Positions 11,632-19,942 of a stretch of 38,828 nt of DNA are shown here, in pieces; the stretch's first letter is position 1; each line of letters opens with the position of its first letter. The notes under the pieces are model-generated. The model had not been told where the DNA came from, did no database searches, and saw nothing but the letters and a program-made list of their open reading frames with translations. Source of the stretch: Betaproteobacteria bacterium (lineage in GTDB: Bacteria > Pseudomonadota > Gammaproteobacteria > Burkholderiales > Rhodocyclaceae). The position numbers and the translations under genes were made by a program. The stretch covers positions 1 through 38,828 of the forward strand of contig WRKX01000010.1 in the NCBI GenBank assembly GCA_009777925.1, in the 5' to 3' direction.

Positions 11632-12366
11632 ATGAAATTAAGACTTGATGCCTGTATCGCGCAACATCAGGGAGATCGCAAGGAACAGCAGGATCGGCTG
11701 ACTCTGCTGGGGCATCCGCGCTTTCCGGGAGTTGTTATGGCAGTGGTGGCGGATGGTATGGGCGGGCATACAGGAGGGGCGCTGGCAGCGGAACAGGTTG
11801 TGCATACCCTGGTTGTCAACTTTCGCCAATGGTATGGCGAAGACCCGCATGGTCTTCTGAAAGAGAGCTTCCTGGAAGCCCATGCCATGATTAAGACTTC
11901 GCGTTTCATCAACGAAAAAGACCCGCATAGCACGGCTGTGGCCATGATTCTCCAGCCACCAAGGGTGTTTTTCGGGCATTGCGGCGACAGCCGGATGTAC
12001 TTTTTTCATGGCAATACGATACAGAGCCATACCAGGGATCATTCCTGGATCGAATTCATGGTGAGCGAAGGGCGAATGGCGCCGGAGATTGCGGAGTATC
12101 ACCCCAACAGGAATGTCCTGATGACTTCACTAGGCGGCGTGGATGACCCGAGGATAGATTTTGATGTGATAGAAAAGATTGAGAGCGGCGATAACTTACT
12201 GCTTTGTTCGGATGGTTTGTGGGGCTATTTTGAAAACGGGGAGTTGGGAAGCCTTATCATGGAAGGCTGCGCGCATGAGGTATCGGGCAAACTTGTAAAA
12301 ATGGCGCGGGTGCGAGCGGCAGGCAAGGGAGATAATGTTTCTCTCGCGTTGTTGAAATTCTATTAG
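11632..12366 (+). CDS. PP2C-family protein serine/threonine phosphatase
   Basis: A 244-residue single-domain PP2C (PPM) phosphatase, Mn/Mg dependent. The metal-binding motifs are in order: Q-Q-D near residue 21, VVADGMGGHTGG with Asp41, GHCGDSRMY at 116-123, TSLGG near 165, LLCSDGLWG with Asp194, and GKGDNVSLALL with Asp234-Asn235. ATG 11632 is chosen because GGAG lies at 11623-11626 and the preceding in-frame codons add no conserved sequence. No partner kinase or type VI secretion gene is nearby, so its substrate is unknown. Confidence 0.92.
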   Translation: MKLRLDACIAQHQGDRKEQQDRLTLLGHPRFPGVVMAVVADGMGGHTGGALAAEQVVHTLVVNFRQWYGEDPHGLLKESFLEAHAMIKTSRFINEKDPHSTAVAMILQPPRVFFGHCGDSRMYFFHGNTIQSHTRDHSWIEFMVSEGRMAPEIAEYHPNRNVLMTSLGGVDDPRIDFDVIEKIESGDNLLLCSDGLWGYFENGELGSLIMEGCAHEVSGKLVKMARVRAAGKGDNVSLALLKFY

Positions 12367-12465
12367 TTTTGGTCTCCGTTAAAAAAACAGGTTGGGTTTA
12401 TATGGCAGTTCGTGCAAGTAAAGCAACAATCAAGCTCTTATCAATAGGTTGGTGGTGAGCGAAGT

Positions 12466-12494
12466 GAACCCCAACATTGTCGGCGTTGGGGTTC
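12466..12494. terminator. Hairpin between convergent PP2C and rfaE2 genes
   Basis: GAACCCCAAC (12466-12475) and GTTGGGGTTC (12485-12494) form a perfect 10-bp stem with a 9-base loop, extended by flanking GAGCGAA/TTCGCTC. It lies in the gap between two genes that end toward each other. It resembles the GTTGGG-type palindromic repeats dispersed in many proteobacteria and probably serves as a bidirectional terminator. No long T-tract follows. Confidence 0.5.
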
Positions 12495-12501
12495 GCTCTG
12501 T

Positions 12502-13005
12502 TTATCCCAACTTATAGTTATCACGGATTTTTTTCAAAAGGGCGGTGGTGGAGAACTGGTGAACAAAAGGGATGGAATAGACTTGTCCGCCCCTGGCGAG
12601 CACAATTTCAGCGCCGACGATTGCTGCAATGGACCAGTCGCCGCCCTTGACCAGAATTTCCGGTTGGCAGGCGCGAATTGCGGCTTCCGGGGTATCTTCG
12701 GCGAAGCTGCTGACGAGGTCGACCGACTCCAGGGCAGCGAGCATGGCAAGACGTTCGGAGAGCGGGTTGATAGGGCGGTCTTTACCTTTCTCCTGTCGCT
12801 TGACTGAGGCGTCCGTGTTAACCAGGACGATGAGAGATGCACCCAGCGCGCGCGCCTGGGCCAGATAAGTAATGTGGCCGCGATGCAGAATATCGAAGCA
12901 GCCATTGGTCAGGACACGCGGGGCAGGAAGCTGATTTACGCGGGCGCTCAACTCTTCCGGCAAACAGATTTTGCGCTCAAAGGCAGGTGAGGGAAAGGCA
13001 GACAT
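12502..13005 (-). CDS. rfaE2: D-glycero-beta-D-manno-heptose 1-phosphate adenylyltransferase
   Basis: This enzyme makes ADP-heptose for the LPS inner core. The 167-residue protein is the stand-alone nucleotidyltransferase (C-terminal half of HldE). It has TNGCFDILHRGHITYLAQAR with the HxGH signature at residues 41-44, VNTD, INPLSERLAMLAAL, LVKGGDW, and FSTTALLKKI near the C-terminus. Start choice: ATG 13005 gives MSAFPSPAFERK. A TTG at 13014 overlaps the prkB stop (TTGA) and would allow coupling, with only three more residues. It is last in an fbp-prkB-rfaE2 series on the minus strand. The symbol hldC is also used. Confidence 0.9.
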   Translation of the reverse strand: MSAFPSPAFERKICLPEELSARVNQLPAPRVLTNGCFDILHRGHITYLAQARALGASLIVLVNTDASVKRQEKGKDRPINPLSERLAMLAALESVDLVSSFAEDTPEAAIRACQPEILVKGGDWSIAAIVGAEIVLARGGQVYSIPFVHQFSTTALLKKIRDNYKLG

Positions 13006-13010
13006 GAGAT

Positions 13011-13889
13011 TCAAAGGGAGGCATTTTCTTTTTTTGCCATCAACTGCCAGACGAGCGGGGTCAGGATGAGTTGCATGGCAAGGTCTTGCCGGTCGCCGGG
13101 AATTACGATGGTATTGGCGCGGCTCATGAAAGAGTGGGGAATCATGGCAAGGAGATAAGGAAAATCCACGCCGCGCGGGTCGGCAAAACGGATGACGATC
13201 ATGGATTCGCTCTCGCTTGGAATGGTGCGGGCAATGATGGGGTTTGAAGTATCCACAAGCGGCACGCGCTGAAAATTGATGTGGGTCAGTTCAAACTGCG
13301 GCACGATGTAACGCACATAATCATCCATTCGGGCGAGGATGATGGCGGCGACGGTTTCGCGGGAATAGCCGCGCATCCGGGTATCGCGGTGGATTTTCTG
13401 GATCCATTCAAGGTTGATGACCGGCGCGATGCCGATCAGGAGATCAGGATAGCGGGCGACATCGGCTTCCGGTGTTTTGATCGCGCCATGCAAACCTTCG
13501 TAGAAAAGAAGATCGGTAGGTTCCGGCAGGTCTTCCCAGGGCGTGAAAGTACCGGTAGCCTGTCCGTATTTTGCGGCCTCCGCCTCGTCGTGCAGGTAAT
13601 GGCGATATTTTCCTGTCCCGGTTTCGCTGTAGATGCGAAACAGTTTTTCCAATTCATGAAAATGGTTGGCGTCCGGCCCGAACAAGGAAATGAGCGGTTT
13701 TCCCTCGGCTTCTTGCGCATTGTTCAGGCGATGCAGTTCTGCGCGCTCATAGCGGTGGAAACTATCTCCCTCAATGATTGCGGCATGCACGCCTTCCCGC
13801 CGAAAAATGCCCTCGAATATCTCGCGCATGGTGGTTGTTCCCGCGCCGGAAGAGCCGGTGACTGCGACGATGGGATGTTTGACGGACAT
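13011..13889 (-). CDS. prkB: Phosphoribulokinase
   Basis: PRK phosphorylates ribulose 5-phosphate to ribulose 1,5-bisphosphate, the substrate of RuBisCO. The 292-residue length and sequence fit the proteobacterial class I enzyme. The P-loop is GSSGAGTTT (residues 12-20), followed by IIEGDSFHRYER with the catalytic-base Asp, then FGPDANHF, DLLFYEGLHGA and HRDTRMRGYSRE. It starts 6 bases after the fbp stop. Together with fbp it forms part of a Calvin-cycle operon, the main sign of autotrophy in this window. No RuBisCO genes are visible. Confidence 0.96.
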   Translation of the reverse strand: MSVKHPIVAVTGSSGAGTTTMREIFEGIFRREGVHAAIIEGDSFHRYERAELHRLNNAQEAEGKPLISLFGPDANHFHELEKLFRIYSETGTGKYRHYLHDEAEAAKYGQATGTFTPWEDLPEPTDLLFYEGLHGAIKTPEADVARYPDLLIGIAPVINLEWIQKIHRDTRMRGYSRETVAAIILARMDDYVRYIVPQFELTHINFQRVPLVDTSNPIIARTIPSESESMIVIRFADPRGVDFPYLLAMIPHSFMSRANTIVIPGDRQDLAMQLILTPLVWQLMAKKENASL

Positions 13890-13895
13890 GGCAGG

Positions 13896-14915
13896 TCAGA
13901 CTGCTTCTGAATGATAGCGGACGACGCGCGCCACTTCATTCTTTGCGCCCAAAATGACCGCTGTTCTCTGGTGCAGGCTTTCCGGCTGGATGTCCAGAAT
14001 GCGTTCATGCCCGGTGGAAGCAGCGCCGCCAGCCTGCTCGATGATGAAGGCCATCGGATTGGCCTCGTACATGAGGCGCAGTTTGCCGCCTTTCTCCCTG
14101 GTTTTCGCGTCCAGCGGATAAAGAAAGACGCCGCCGCGGATGAGGATGCGATGCGCGTCGGCCACCATCGCGGCAACCCAGCGCATGTTGAAATCGCGCG
14201 CGCGCGCGCCTTCCCTGCCTTGCAGGAGTTCGCCGATGTAACGCTTGAGCGGCGCTTCCCAATGGCGCTGGTTGGAAATATTGATGGCAAATTCAGCGGT
14301 ATCTTCCGGGATACTAAAGCCTTCACGGGTGAGAATGAAAGAGCCAAGTTCCCGATCCAGAGTGAACAATGCCACGCCATCACCCACGGTCAAGGCAAGC
14401 ACAGTCGTCGGCCCATAGAGCGCGTAACCCGCCGCAACCTGGCGGCTCCCTGCCTGTAGAAAGGCGGCTTCGGCGCTGTCTTCGTTCGTCATGTCCGCGT
14501 TTTCAGGACACTTGAGCACGGAAAAAATGGTGCCGATCGGAGCGTTGATGTCAATGTTGGAAGAACCGTCGAGCGGGTCGAACAGCAGCAGATATTCGCC
14601 CTGCGGGTAACGGTTGGGAATCAGGCGCGGCAGCGGCATTTCCTCGGAAGCCATCGCCGCCAGATGCCCGCCCCATTCGTTAGCGTCAAGCAGGATGTCA
14701 TTGGAAATCACATCCAGCTTTTTTTGCGCTTCGCCCTGGATGTTTTCGCTGCCTGCTTCCCCCAATGCGCCTCCCAGCTCGCCCCGATTGACGGTCGCGG
14801 CAATATGGACGCAGGAACGCGCCACGACCTCGATCAGGAGCCGCAAATCAGCCGGGATTATGTTTTTTTCTCGTTGTTTTTCAATCATATAACGAGAAAG
14901 AGAAGGGGTTGGCAT
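13896..14915 (-). CDS. fbp: Fructose-1,6-bisphosphatase class I
   Basis: FBPase hydrolyses fructose 1,6-bisphosphate, serving gluconeogenesis and the regeneration phase of the Calvin cycle. The 339-residue protein has the class I metal site: ASEEM (Glu near 91), [16 protein letters not shown] with Asp113 and Asp116, and a later [34 protein letters not shown] block for substrate binding. ATG 14915 ([14 protein letters not shown]) fits the family start. It is first in the minus-strand series with prkB (6-base gap) and rfaE2. The coupling with prkB suggests a CbbF-like role. Confidence 0.95.
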   Translation of the reverse strand: MPTPSLSRYMIEKQREKNIIPADLRLLIEVVARSCVHIAATVNRGELGGALGEAGSENIQGEAQKKLDVISNDILLDANEWGGHLAAMASEEMPLPRLIPNRYPQGEYLLLFDPLDGSSNIDINAPIGTIFSVLKCPENADMTNEDSAEAAFLQAGSRQVAAGYALYGPTTVLALTVGDGVALFTLDRELGSFILTREGFSIPEDTAEFAINISNQRHWEAPLKRYIGELLQGREGARARDFNMRWVAAMVADAHRILIRGGVFLYPLDAKTREKGGKLRLMYEANPMAFIIEQAGGAASTGHERILDIQPESLHQRTAVILGAKNEVARVVRYHSEAV

Positions 14916-14968
14916 GGCATTAGTAGCGAAGATGGAAAGATATATTTTACCCTGTCATTCCCATGGTT

Positions 14969-15784
14969 TCAGAGCGCGATGAAAATATCGTGGCAGGCTG
15001 CCCGCCAGGCGGCAAAAGCTACCGGCAGCGCGATGGGCAACAATAGCCCGAAAGAGAGCAGGGCAGCAAAAGCCAGCAGGGAGAGAAGCATGGCGAGGAG
15101 AAACAGGGGCGCAATATTTTTGCGACAGGCGGTGAAACTGGCCTTTAATGCGCGTACTGGTGGTAGACGGCACGGATAAATCAGGGGTGGCGCGAACAGG
15201 AACGTCATGCCAAGCGGCAATGCCGGAATCGGCAGAAATAAGCAGTACAGGATGGCCATCAGCCAGAAGGCAGCGGAACTTCCCGGCGCGGCGGCGAGCG
15301 AGAACATGAATAACAGACCTGTCCAGGCAAGCCATAGCGCGCCTGCGCCCAGTATTCCCGGCACAAGGAGGAGAGGCGCGGTAAACCCGGCGAAAAAATC
15401 TCCGGGAAGAGGGCGGCGCTTTGTTTCGTCTGCCGTTTCCTTCATCCGGCAGAGCTCATGCCATCCGGCGGCAAAAAAAGGCATGAGCAGGAGAGAGAGC
15501 CAGAGGGCGCGCGAATGCAGCGCGGCAGGCGCAACGACAAGAGCGCAAAAGAAAATGGAAAGGAGACACCAACGCAGTTTATCCTGAGCAAACAGCGTCC
15601 ATCCCCGGATCAGCCAATCCAGCGCCGCATCTGCGGGATTGGCACGGGATTCGCCCGTAAAGACGGCAGGTGGCAGGGGAAATGGAGGATGGGTCATTTG
15701 CAGGGTATTGCCATGCGAGAGCGCAGCTCCCGGTGTAGGCATGGTGAATGTGCGGGGAATTTTCCATGTTGCTGAATTCACCAT
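14969..15784 (-). CDS. Integral membrane protein, BPSS1780-like
   Basis: A 271-residue protein with about six hydrophobic segments: LLSIFFCALVVAPAAL, ALWLSLLLMPFFAAGW, FFAGFTAPLLLVPGILGAGALWLAW, LLFMFSLAAA/FWLMAILYCLFLPIPALPLGM, and two C-terminal ones (IAPLFLLAMLLSLLAFAALL, FGLLLPIALPVAFAAW). The layout and the WLIRGWTLFAQDK entry segment resemble the BPSS1780 family of betaproteobacterial membrane proteins. The start is uncertain. ATG 15784 has a weak GGA upstream; ATG 15698 (MTHPPFPLPP) would still keep all membrane segments. Function unknown. It is the last host gene before the prophage. Confidence 0.7.
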   Translation of the reverse strand: MVNSATWKIPRTFTMPTPGAALSHGNTLQMTHPPFPLPPAVFTGESRANPADAALDWLIRGWTLFAQDKLRWCLLSIFFCALVVAPAALHSRALWLSLLLMPFFAAGWHELCRMKETADETKRRPLPGDFFAGFTAPLLLVPGILGAGALWLAWTGLLFMFSLAAAPGSSAAFWLMAILYCLFLPIPALPLGMTFLFAPPLIYPCRLPPVRALKASFTACRKNIAPLFLLAMLLSLLAFAALLSFGLLLPIALPVAFAAWRAACHDIFIAL

Positions 15785-16204
15785 AAAAAATCCGAATTCG
15801 TTGCCTGGCGGCATGGATTCGGATTCGCCATAACTGGCGGAGACGGAGGGATTCACATATATAGACACTCGTAGAAGTTCAAGCTTTTTTTGTTGGCGAT
15901 GCCTACACAAATGCCTACATCAAGTTTGTTTCAATCAGTTCTACCGCGCTGGGCGGCAGTATAAATTTTTTCCCGGAAAAATTCCAGGAAGAGGCGGCGG
16001 CTCACGGCGCGCGACCGTCTCCCCGCAACGCCTGCCCGCTAGACGATGGGAAAAATCTACCTATGCGGCTGGCCAGCAAGAGAGCAACGTTGCCAGTGTG
16101 GGCTATTAAAGGGGGTCTGCGGATTTTTACGGGCGGCGCGATCACGGGCGTGACGTGGGCGTGACATGACGTGTACGCGAGGGTAAAAAAAAAAGCAAGG
16201 TGGG
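15785..16204. other. Intergenic stretch, no gene seen
   Basis: About 420 bases between the membrane-protein gene and the repeat cluster at the prophage edge. It contains a poly-T/poly-A stretch, a small direct repeat (ATGCCTACA-type near 15898-15920) and a GC-rich block at 15985-16030. No convincing coding sequence, RNA gene or integrase fragment is visible. The host/prophage junction probably lies here or at its right edge. Confidence 0.5.
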
Positions 16205-16493
16205 TGTACAAGAATAGTAACTTTTGTAATCAGTAGACAAAAAATCAGGCTCAAGCCCTAGATCAGCAAGGGCTACAGCGTTTTTCCAAAAGAGTAATTT
16301 TTTAGTAATCAAAGAGTAATCTGGTTACTCTTTTTGCTTGTAATCTTTTTCAACTTTGCGTTCTAATAAAATCAATGGCTTACCAAAAGATTACTCTTTA
16401 GGTTACTTCTGATTACTCTTTCTTGTAATCGCTGAAACCCTTGAATATCAAGGGTTTCAGCCATGCTTTTGGGGCTGGATTACAAAGGTTACT
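16205..16493. repeat. Cluster of GTAATC/GTTAC-type repeats at prophage edge
   Basis: An AT-rich, gene-free stretch carries about a dozen copies of GTAAT(C)/G(A/G)TTAC in both orientations. AGTAAC is near 16216; GTAATC at 16226, 16305 and 16316; AGAGTAAT at 16291; GGTTACTCTTT at 16323; TTGTAATC at 16338 and 16423; GATTACTCTTT at 16389 and 16411; GGTTACT at 16401 and 16487; GATTACAA at 16478. AAAGAGTAA (16311-16319) and TTACTCTTT (16325-16333) form a perfect inverted repeat. Such a cluster suggests multiple sites for one DNA-binding protein, such as a repressor, replication initiator or end-binding transposase. Confidence 0.7.
16432..16460. terminator. Perfect 13-bp hairpin downstream of dam
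   Basis: CTGAAACCCTTGA (16432-16444) and TCAAGGGTTTCAG (16448-16460) pair perfectly over a 3-base loop. The hairpin lies 48 bases beyond the dam stop on the minus strand. It could end the Q-com-dam transcript, although no T-tract follows; it could equally be a protein-binding palindrome within the repeat cluster. Confidence 0.45.
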
Positions 16494-16507
16494 ATTTTTT
16501 TAACACC

Positions 16508-17323
16508 CTATCCTTTTTCTGGTGAGATCCATAACACTTCTATTCTGGTCAATGGGCCGTTCCCTCCGGCGTAGTGGCGGCGTTCAAGGCGTTGCCAGTC
16601 ATGGAGCATATCATCGTAGAGTGCGCTGGTGTAGCCTGTAACCATTGCCCGTCCTTTGACTCCTCGCAGCAGGGTAAGCAATTCCATATGTTGATCGTCT
16701 GTCATTTCATGCCGGTATTTCGTGCTTTTGTCGCGGGTGCTGGCCACATATGGAGGGTCGACGAAAAAAAGCGTATCCGGGCTGTCCTGCACCCGAATCA
16801 CCTGTAGCGCGTCGCTGTGCTCGATGATGACACCATGAAACCGCCGACAAACAGAGGCCAGGGCGCGCGGATAGCCTGCCCATTCGCTGGATTTTGAGCT
16901 GCCGCCCCGATTGTGGCGGGCGTTTGCGAAAGTGGTTTTTTTAAAATTGAACAATGCGCTGTGGTGAAAGGCCATGTAGCAGCGCACGATAGCGCGGCGT
17001 GTCCGCTCAATGGGATCTGTGCTGATCTCAAAGGCACGTTCAAATTCCCGGCGTGAATATGGCGTGCGCCGGAGTTTACGAATCAACTCCCGGCACTGGA
17101 TAGGGTTTTGTAATACCCGAAAAATCCCGACGATTTCATCGTCAAGCTCGTTATAGACTTCGACCTTTGATCGTGGCTTTCTTAGCAGCACGGACGCCGC
17201 GCCGCCAAACGGCTCGACATAGACCCGATGGGCGGGCATGTGTTCAATGATCCAGGGGGCGAGCGCCCACTTGCCGCCGAAATAGCGCAGGGCGGAGCGA
17301 GCTACGTCTTTGGTGATTTGCAT
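16508..17323 (-). CDS. DNA adenine methylase (Dam/D12 class)
   Basis: A 271-residue N6-adenine methyltransferase that probably protects phage DNA from host restriction. The D12-class motifs are in order: ALRYFGGKW (residues 11-19, SAM binding), VYVEPFGGAASVL (35-46), the variable recognition region with YMAFHHSALFNFKKT, and the catalytic FFVDPPY (DPPY at 189-192). The start ATG 17323 lies within the 3' end of the com-like gene (22-base overlap in another frame), an arrangement that suggests coupled translation. In phage Mu, com likewise precedes and controls the DNA-modification gene mom. Its target may be GATC, but this cannot be read from the sequence. Confidence 0.93.
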   Translation of the reverse strand: MQITKDVARSALRYFGGKWALAPWIIEHMPAHRVYVEPFGGAASVLLRKPRSKVEVYNELDDEIVGIFRVLQNPIQCRELIRKLRRTPYSRREFERAFEISTDPIERTRRAIVRCYMAFHHSALFNFKKTTFANARHNRGGSSKSSEWAGYPRALASVCRRFHGVIIEHSDALQVIRVQDSPDTLFFVDPPYVASTRDKSTKYRHEMTDDQHMELLTLLRGVKGRAMVTGYTSALYDDMLHDWQRLERRHYAGGNGPLTRIEVLWISPEKG

Positions 17324-17481
17324 GAGCCTTTTTCCTCGACGCTCGTGGGCGTTCTGGCAGTTAGCTCATGGCTATAGTGATTGATGGTCTTGCAGCTACG
17401 GCATTTGATGGACAAGTTGACTGCCATGCCTTTGGCAAGTAGGCGGGCGCAAGTCCCGCAGCGATATTCCTGTTTTTGCAT
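17302..17481 (-). CDS. com: Com-like zinc-binding translational regulator
   Basis: A 59-residue protein with two Cys pairs (C8-x2-C11 and C27-x2-C30) in MQKQEYRCGTCARLLAKG and LSIKCRSCKTINHY. This is the zinc-finger layout of phage Mu Com. In Mu, Com binds the mom mRNA leader and opens the mom ribosome site. Here the stop codon lies inside the following methylase gene, so the Com target may be RNA around 17323. ATG 17481 gives the full finger. Length and Cys spacing are close to Mu Com (62 residues). It lies between portal gene Q and dam on the minus strand. Confidence 0.85.
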   Translation of the reverse strand: MQKQEYRCGTCARLLAKGMAVNLSIKCRSCKTINHYSHELTARTPTSVEEKGSCKSPKT

Positions 17482-17609
17482 GGGCGAACCAAGTCATGTA
17501 ACCTTGACACCGCTGTGATCGCAGCACGGCGTCTTGGCCAAACGCAGCTGGTTCTGCGGGCGGTGGCCTGTCGGAGTGTTGGCGCACTCCGGCGGGTCGC
17601 GCCGTCTTT

Positions 17610-18605
17610 CTATTCTGTTGTTTCTTCTTCCGCCAGTTCGTAGGGTTTGAATTGCACCACTTCTTCCCCTGTCCAGTCGTTTACCGTTGCAATGACCGCC
17701 TGGAGCGGTTTTATTTCGTTGGTGAAAAATACCTTTGAGGCTTTTTCCACGTCGCCGAAACCACCGGTGTTCTGCGGAATGATGCCGAGCAGTTGCGGCG
17801 GGATTCTATGGGCGCATAATTGATCGTCGCGGGTGACGTTCTTGATGTTTAAAAATTCGTCCTTTGCCGCGACCTCGGATATCGGAATCAACTGGATGCC
17901 TTCCTTTTTGCCGTTTGGCGCGTAGATGAGCAAATTCCTGAAATTGCCTGGCCCTTTCGATTGTTTTAATGCCTCGCGCAAGTCCTCAATATCCTTTTCG
18001 GATTGCGCCGGATCACACAGATAAAGGATAAACCCGGCATGGCTGCCGTTGGCGTAGTAGCGGCGGCGAAACAAGGTGGCGGATTCGTTGAGCAAGGCGG
18101 AATTCAAGGCCGCCAGATATTGCGGCAGGCCGTAAATATCCTGATTAACGTCCGGCTCGAATAAATGAAAAACCTCATCGCGGGAGAATTCGTGTTCCAC
18201 TCCGTATTGCGGCACATAAAAATAGCGCCCTTTTTCCACGCCACGCCGGACATATTTCGCCAGCGGCGGGATTAAAGCCAGCGTCTTGCCGAGCAGGTTT
18301 TTGCGGCGCTCCAGATAGGCATTGCCAAAAATTAGAAAATCCTGCACCCAGCGGGAAAAATCATTCCTTGACAGATATGGATGGGGAATAAATGAGTCAG
18401 TCAATAAATTGCGCTTGACCGTCATGGCGGAAGAATGATGCACCGCCGCGCGGGAAGCCTTGGCCAGACCGTCCCAGGGCAGCGGCGGCTCGTACCACTT
18501 TGACACCCGGAAGCATTCAAGGTAATCCATAAGCCCATGCCCGGAGAGCACCGGCTCCGGATCGCCAAAGGAAAAAACAACAGGATTATCGTTTTCGGTT
18601 TTCAT
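17610..18605 (-). CDS. Q: Phage portal protein, P2 gpQ-like
   Basis: The portal forms the dodecameric ring through which DNA enters the capsid. The 331-residue protein is close to P2 gpQ (344). Recognisable parts are MDYLECFRVSKWYEPPLPWDGLAK near the N-terminus, FLIFGNAYLERRKN, YVPQYGVEHEF, HLFEPDVNQDIYGLPQYLAAL, RRRYYANGSHAGFILYL, and HRIPPQLLGIIPQNTGGFGDVEKA near the C-terminus. The start is ATG 18605: the frame stays open much further upstream, but that part runs antisense through the sheath gene and is not phage protein. It is divergent from FI, with a palindrome shared with the P/O junction in the gap. In P2 this gene lies next to terminase P; here it does not. Confidence 0.93.
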   Translation of the reverse strand: MKTENDNPVVFSFGDPEPVLSGHGLMDYLECFRVSKWYEPPLPWDGLAKASRAAVHHSSAMTVKRNLLTDSFIPHPYLSRNDFSRWVQDFLIFGNAYLERRKNLLGKTLALIPPLAKYVRRGVEKGRYFYVPQYGVEHEFSRDEVFHLFEPDVNQDIYGLPQYLAALNSALLNESATLFRRRYYANGSHAGFILYLCDPAQSEKDIEDLREALKQSKGPGNFRNLLIYAPNGKKEGIQLIPISEVAAKDEFLNIKNVTRDDQLCAHRIPPQLLGIIPQNTGGFGDVEKASKVFFTNEIKPLQAVIATVNDWTGEEVVQFKPYELAEEETTE

Positions 18606-18613
18606 AGGGCGAG

Positions 18614-18619
18614 TGTATA
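18614..18619 (-). promoter_or_regulatory. Candidate -10 of the leftward Q promoter
   Basis: On the minus strand this reads TATACA. Its centre is about 43-44 bp from the centre of the palindrome at 18646-18674, and a similar TGTACA stands at the same distance on the P side of the other junction. With a start near 18607 the palindrome would be centred near -53, like the Ogr/Delta activator sites of P2 late promoters. Confidence 0.45.
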
Positions 18620-18645
18620 AGCTGTGCGCGGCGAATAAACCGTTA

Positions 18646-18674
18646 TTTGTTGTAGATCGAGGTTTTACAACAAA
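18646..18674. promoter_or_regulatory. Late-activator-like palindrome between Q and FI
   Basis: TTTGTTGTA, 11 bp, TACAACAAA: 9-bp perfect arms, with the spacer beginning GATCG. The same palindrome with the same spacer length and the same GATCG occurs at 36306-36334 between the divergent P and O genes. I found no third copy in the window. P2 late promoters are bound by Ogr at TGT-N12-ACA sites near -55; this site has the same character (TGT...ACA within the arms) but is longer. Binding by a phage late activator is inferred. Confidence 0.7.
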
Positions 18675-18740
18675 AACCCAATGCAACAATTCTGGCAACA
18701 GGCGAATATCAGAACGTTCAACCGTGAAAGGACGTTCACA

Positions 18741-19934
18741 ATGCCTGCTGATTTTCATCATGGCGTGCGAGTAATCGAGATCAATGAGGGCATTCGCCCG
18801 ATTCGCGTTATCTCCACCGCCATCATCGGACTGATTGCTACCGCGCCGGACGCCGACGCAGAAGCCTTCCCGCTCAACAAGCCTGTCCTGATTACCCGTG
18901 TGACGCAAGCCATCGGCAAGGCCGGGAAGGCGGGCACGCTGTACCGGGCGCTGGACGCCATTGCCGACCAGAGTTCGCCGGTCATTGTCGTGATCCGCGT
19001 GCCGGAAAGCGAGGATGAGGCGGAGCAGACCAGTCACGTTATCGGCGAAACTTCGCCGGACGGCAGCTATACCGGCATGCAAGCCTTGCTCGCGGCGGAA
19101 GCGCAGTTGGGGGTAAAGCCACGCCTTCTGGGCGCGCCGGGACTGGACAACGCCGATGTGGTGGCGGAAATGGTCTCCGTCGCCCAGGCGCTCCGCGCGT
19201 TTTGCTATGCGAGCGCGCGCCACACTGACGGCACGCTGGCGGCAACTGTCTCGCAGGCAATTGCGTATCGGGGCAATTTCGGGGCACGGGAATTGATGCT
19301 GATCCACGGTAATTTTTCCAAATGGAATATTGCAACCAACACCCGCGATACCTCCTGGGCGGTTGCCAACGCCCTGGGGCTGCGGGCGAAAATTGACGAG
19401 GAAATCGGCTGGCATAAAACGCTGTCGAACGTCGCGGTCAATGCCGTGACCGGCCTCACGCACGACATCTATTGGGATTCGCAGAATCCCAACACCGACG
19501 CCGGCCTCCTCAATCAGAACGAAGTGACCGCGCTGATCCGCCGCGACGGCTTCCGCTTTTGGGGCAACCGCACCTGCTCGGACGAGCCGCTGTTCTGCTT
19601 TGAAAACTACACCCGCACCGCGCAAATCCTCGCGGACACGATGGCGGAAGCGCACATGTGGGCAATCGACAAGCCACTGACCCCCACCCTCGTAAAAGAC
19701 ATCATCGAGGGGATCAACGCTAAATTCCGCCAGCTTACCGCGCAGGGCTACCTGATGGGCGGCTCGGCCTGGTACAACGAGGAGATCAACGAGGCTACCA
19801 CCTTGAAAGACGGCAAGCTGTGGATTGACTACGACTATACGCCGGTGCCGCCACTGGAAGACTTGACATTCCAGCAGCGTATTACCGATAAATATCTGAT
19901 GGACTTCGCCGACAAGGTGAAGGCTGCCGCCTGA
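18741..19934 (+). CDS. FI: Contractile tail sheath protein, P2 FI-like
   Basis: The sheath protein surrounds the tail tube and contracts on infection. At 397 residues it matches P2 FI (396). The N-terminus MPADFHHGVRVIEINEG...STAIIGLIATAPDADAEAFPLNKPVLIT is diagnostic. The C-terminal part has GYLMGGSAWYNEEIN and DYDYTPVPPLEDLTFQQRITDKYLMDFADKV. ATG 18741 was chosen from the P2 alignment and the upstream AAGG; an in-frame ATG at 18681 would add 20 unrelated residues. It starts the rightward tail operon, and FII follows after a heptanucleotide array. Confidence 0.96.
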   Translation: MPADFHHGVRVIEINEGIRPIRVISTAIIGLIATAPDADAEAFPLNKPVLITRVTQAIGKAGKAGTLYRALDAIADQSSPVIVVIRVPESEDEAEQTSHVIGETSPDGSYTGMQALLAAEAQLGVKPRLLGAPGLDNADVVAEMVSVAQALRAFCYASARHTDGTLAATVSQAIAYRGNFGARELMLIHGNFSKWNIATNTRDTSWAVANALGLRAKIDEEIGWHKTLSNVAVNAVTGLTHDIYWDSQNPNTDAGLLNQNEVTALIRRDGFRFWGNRTCSDEPLFCFENYTRTAQILADTMAEAHMWAIDKPLTPTLVKDIIEGINAKFRQLTAQGYLMGGSAWYNEEINEATTLKDGKLWIDYDYTPVPPLEDLTFQQRITDKYLMDFADKVKAAA

Positions 19935-19942
19935 CGGGCAGG

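Noticed and set aside
12402..12458. Short frame MAVRASKATIKLLSIGWW after the PP2C gene
   Set aside because: Only 18 residues, weak ribosome site, no known family; chance cannot be excluded.
15990..16060. tRNA-Glu-like fragment (minus strand CCCATCGTCTAGCGG)
   Set aside because: Only the D-arm-like stretch matches; no anticodon arm, T arm or acceptor stem can be folded. It was considered because tRNAs are common phage attachment sites.
17573..17594. Hairpin CGGAGTG...CACTCCG between Q and com as a terminator
   Set aside because: The stem is only 7 bp and there is no T-tract; it could equally be a translational signal or chance.
18606..19655. Open frame extending the portal gene Q upstream by about 350 codons on the minus strand
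   Set aside because: It is antisense to the well-conserved sheath gene FI, has no similarity to portal proteins, and Q has a normal start at 18605.
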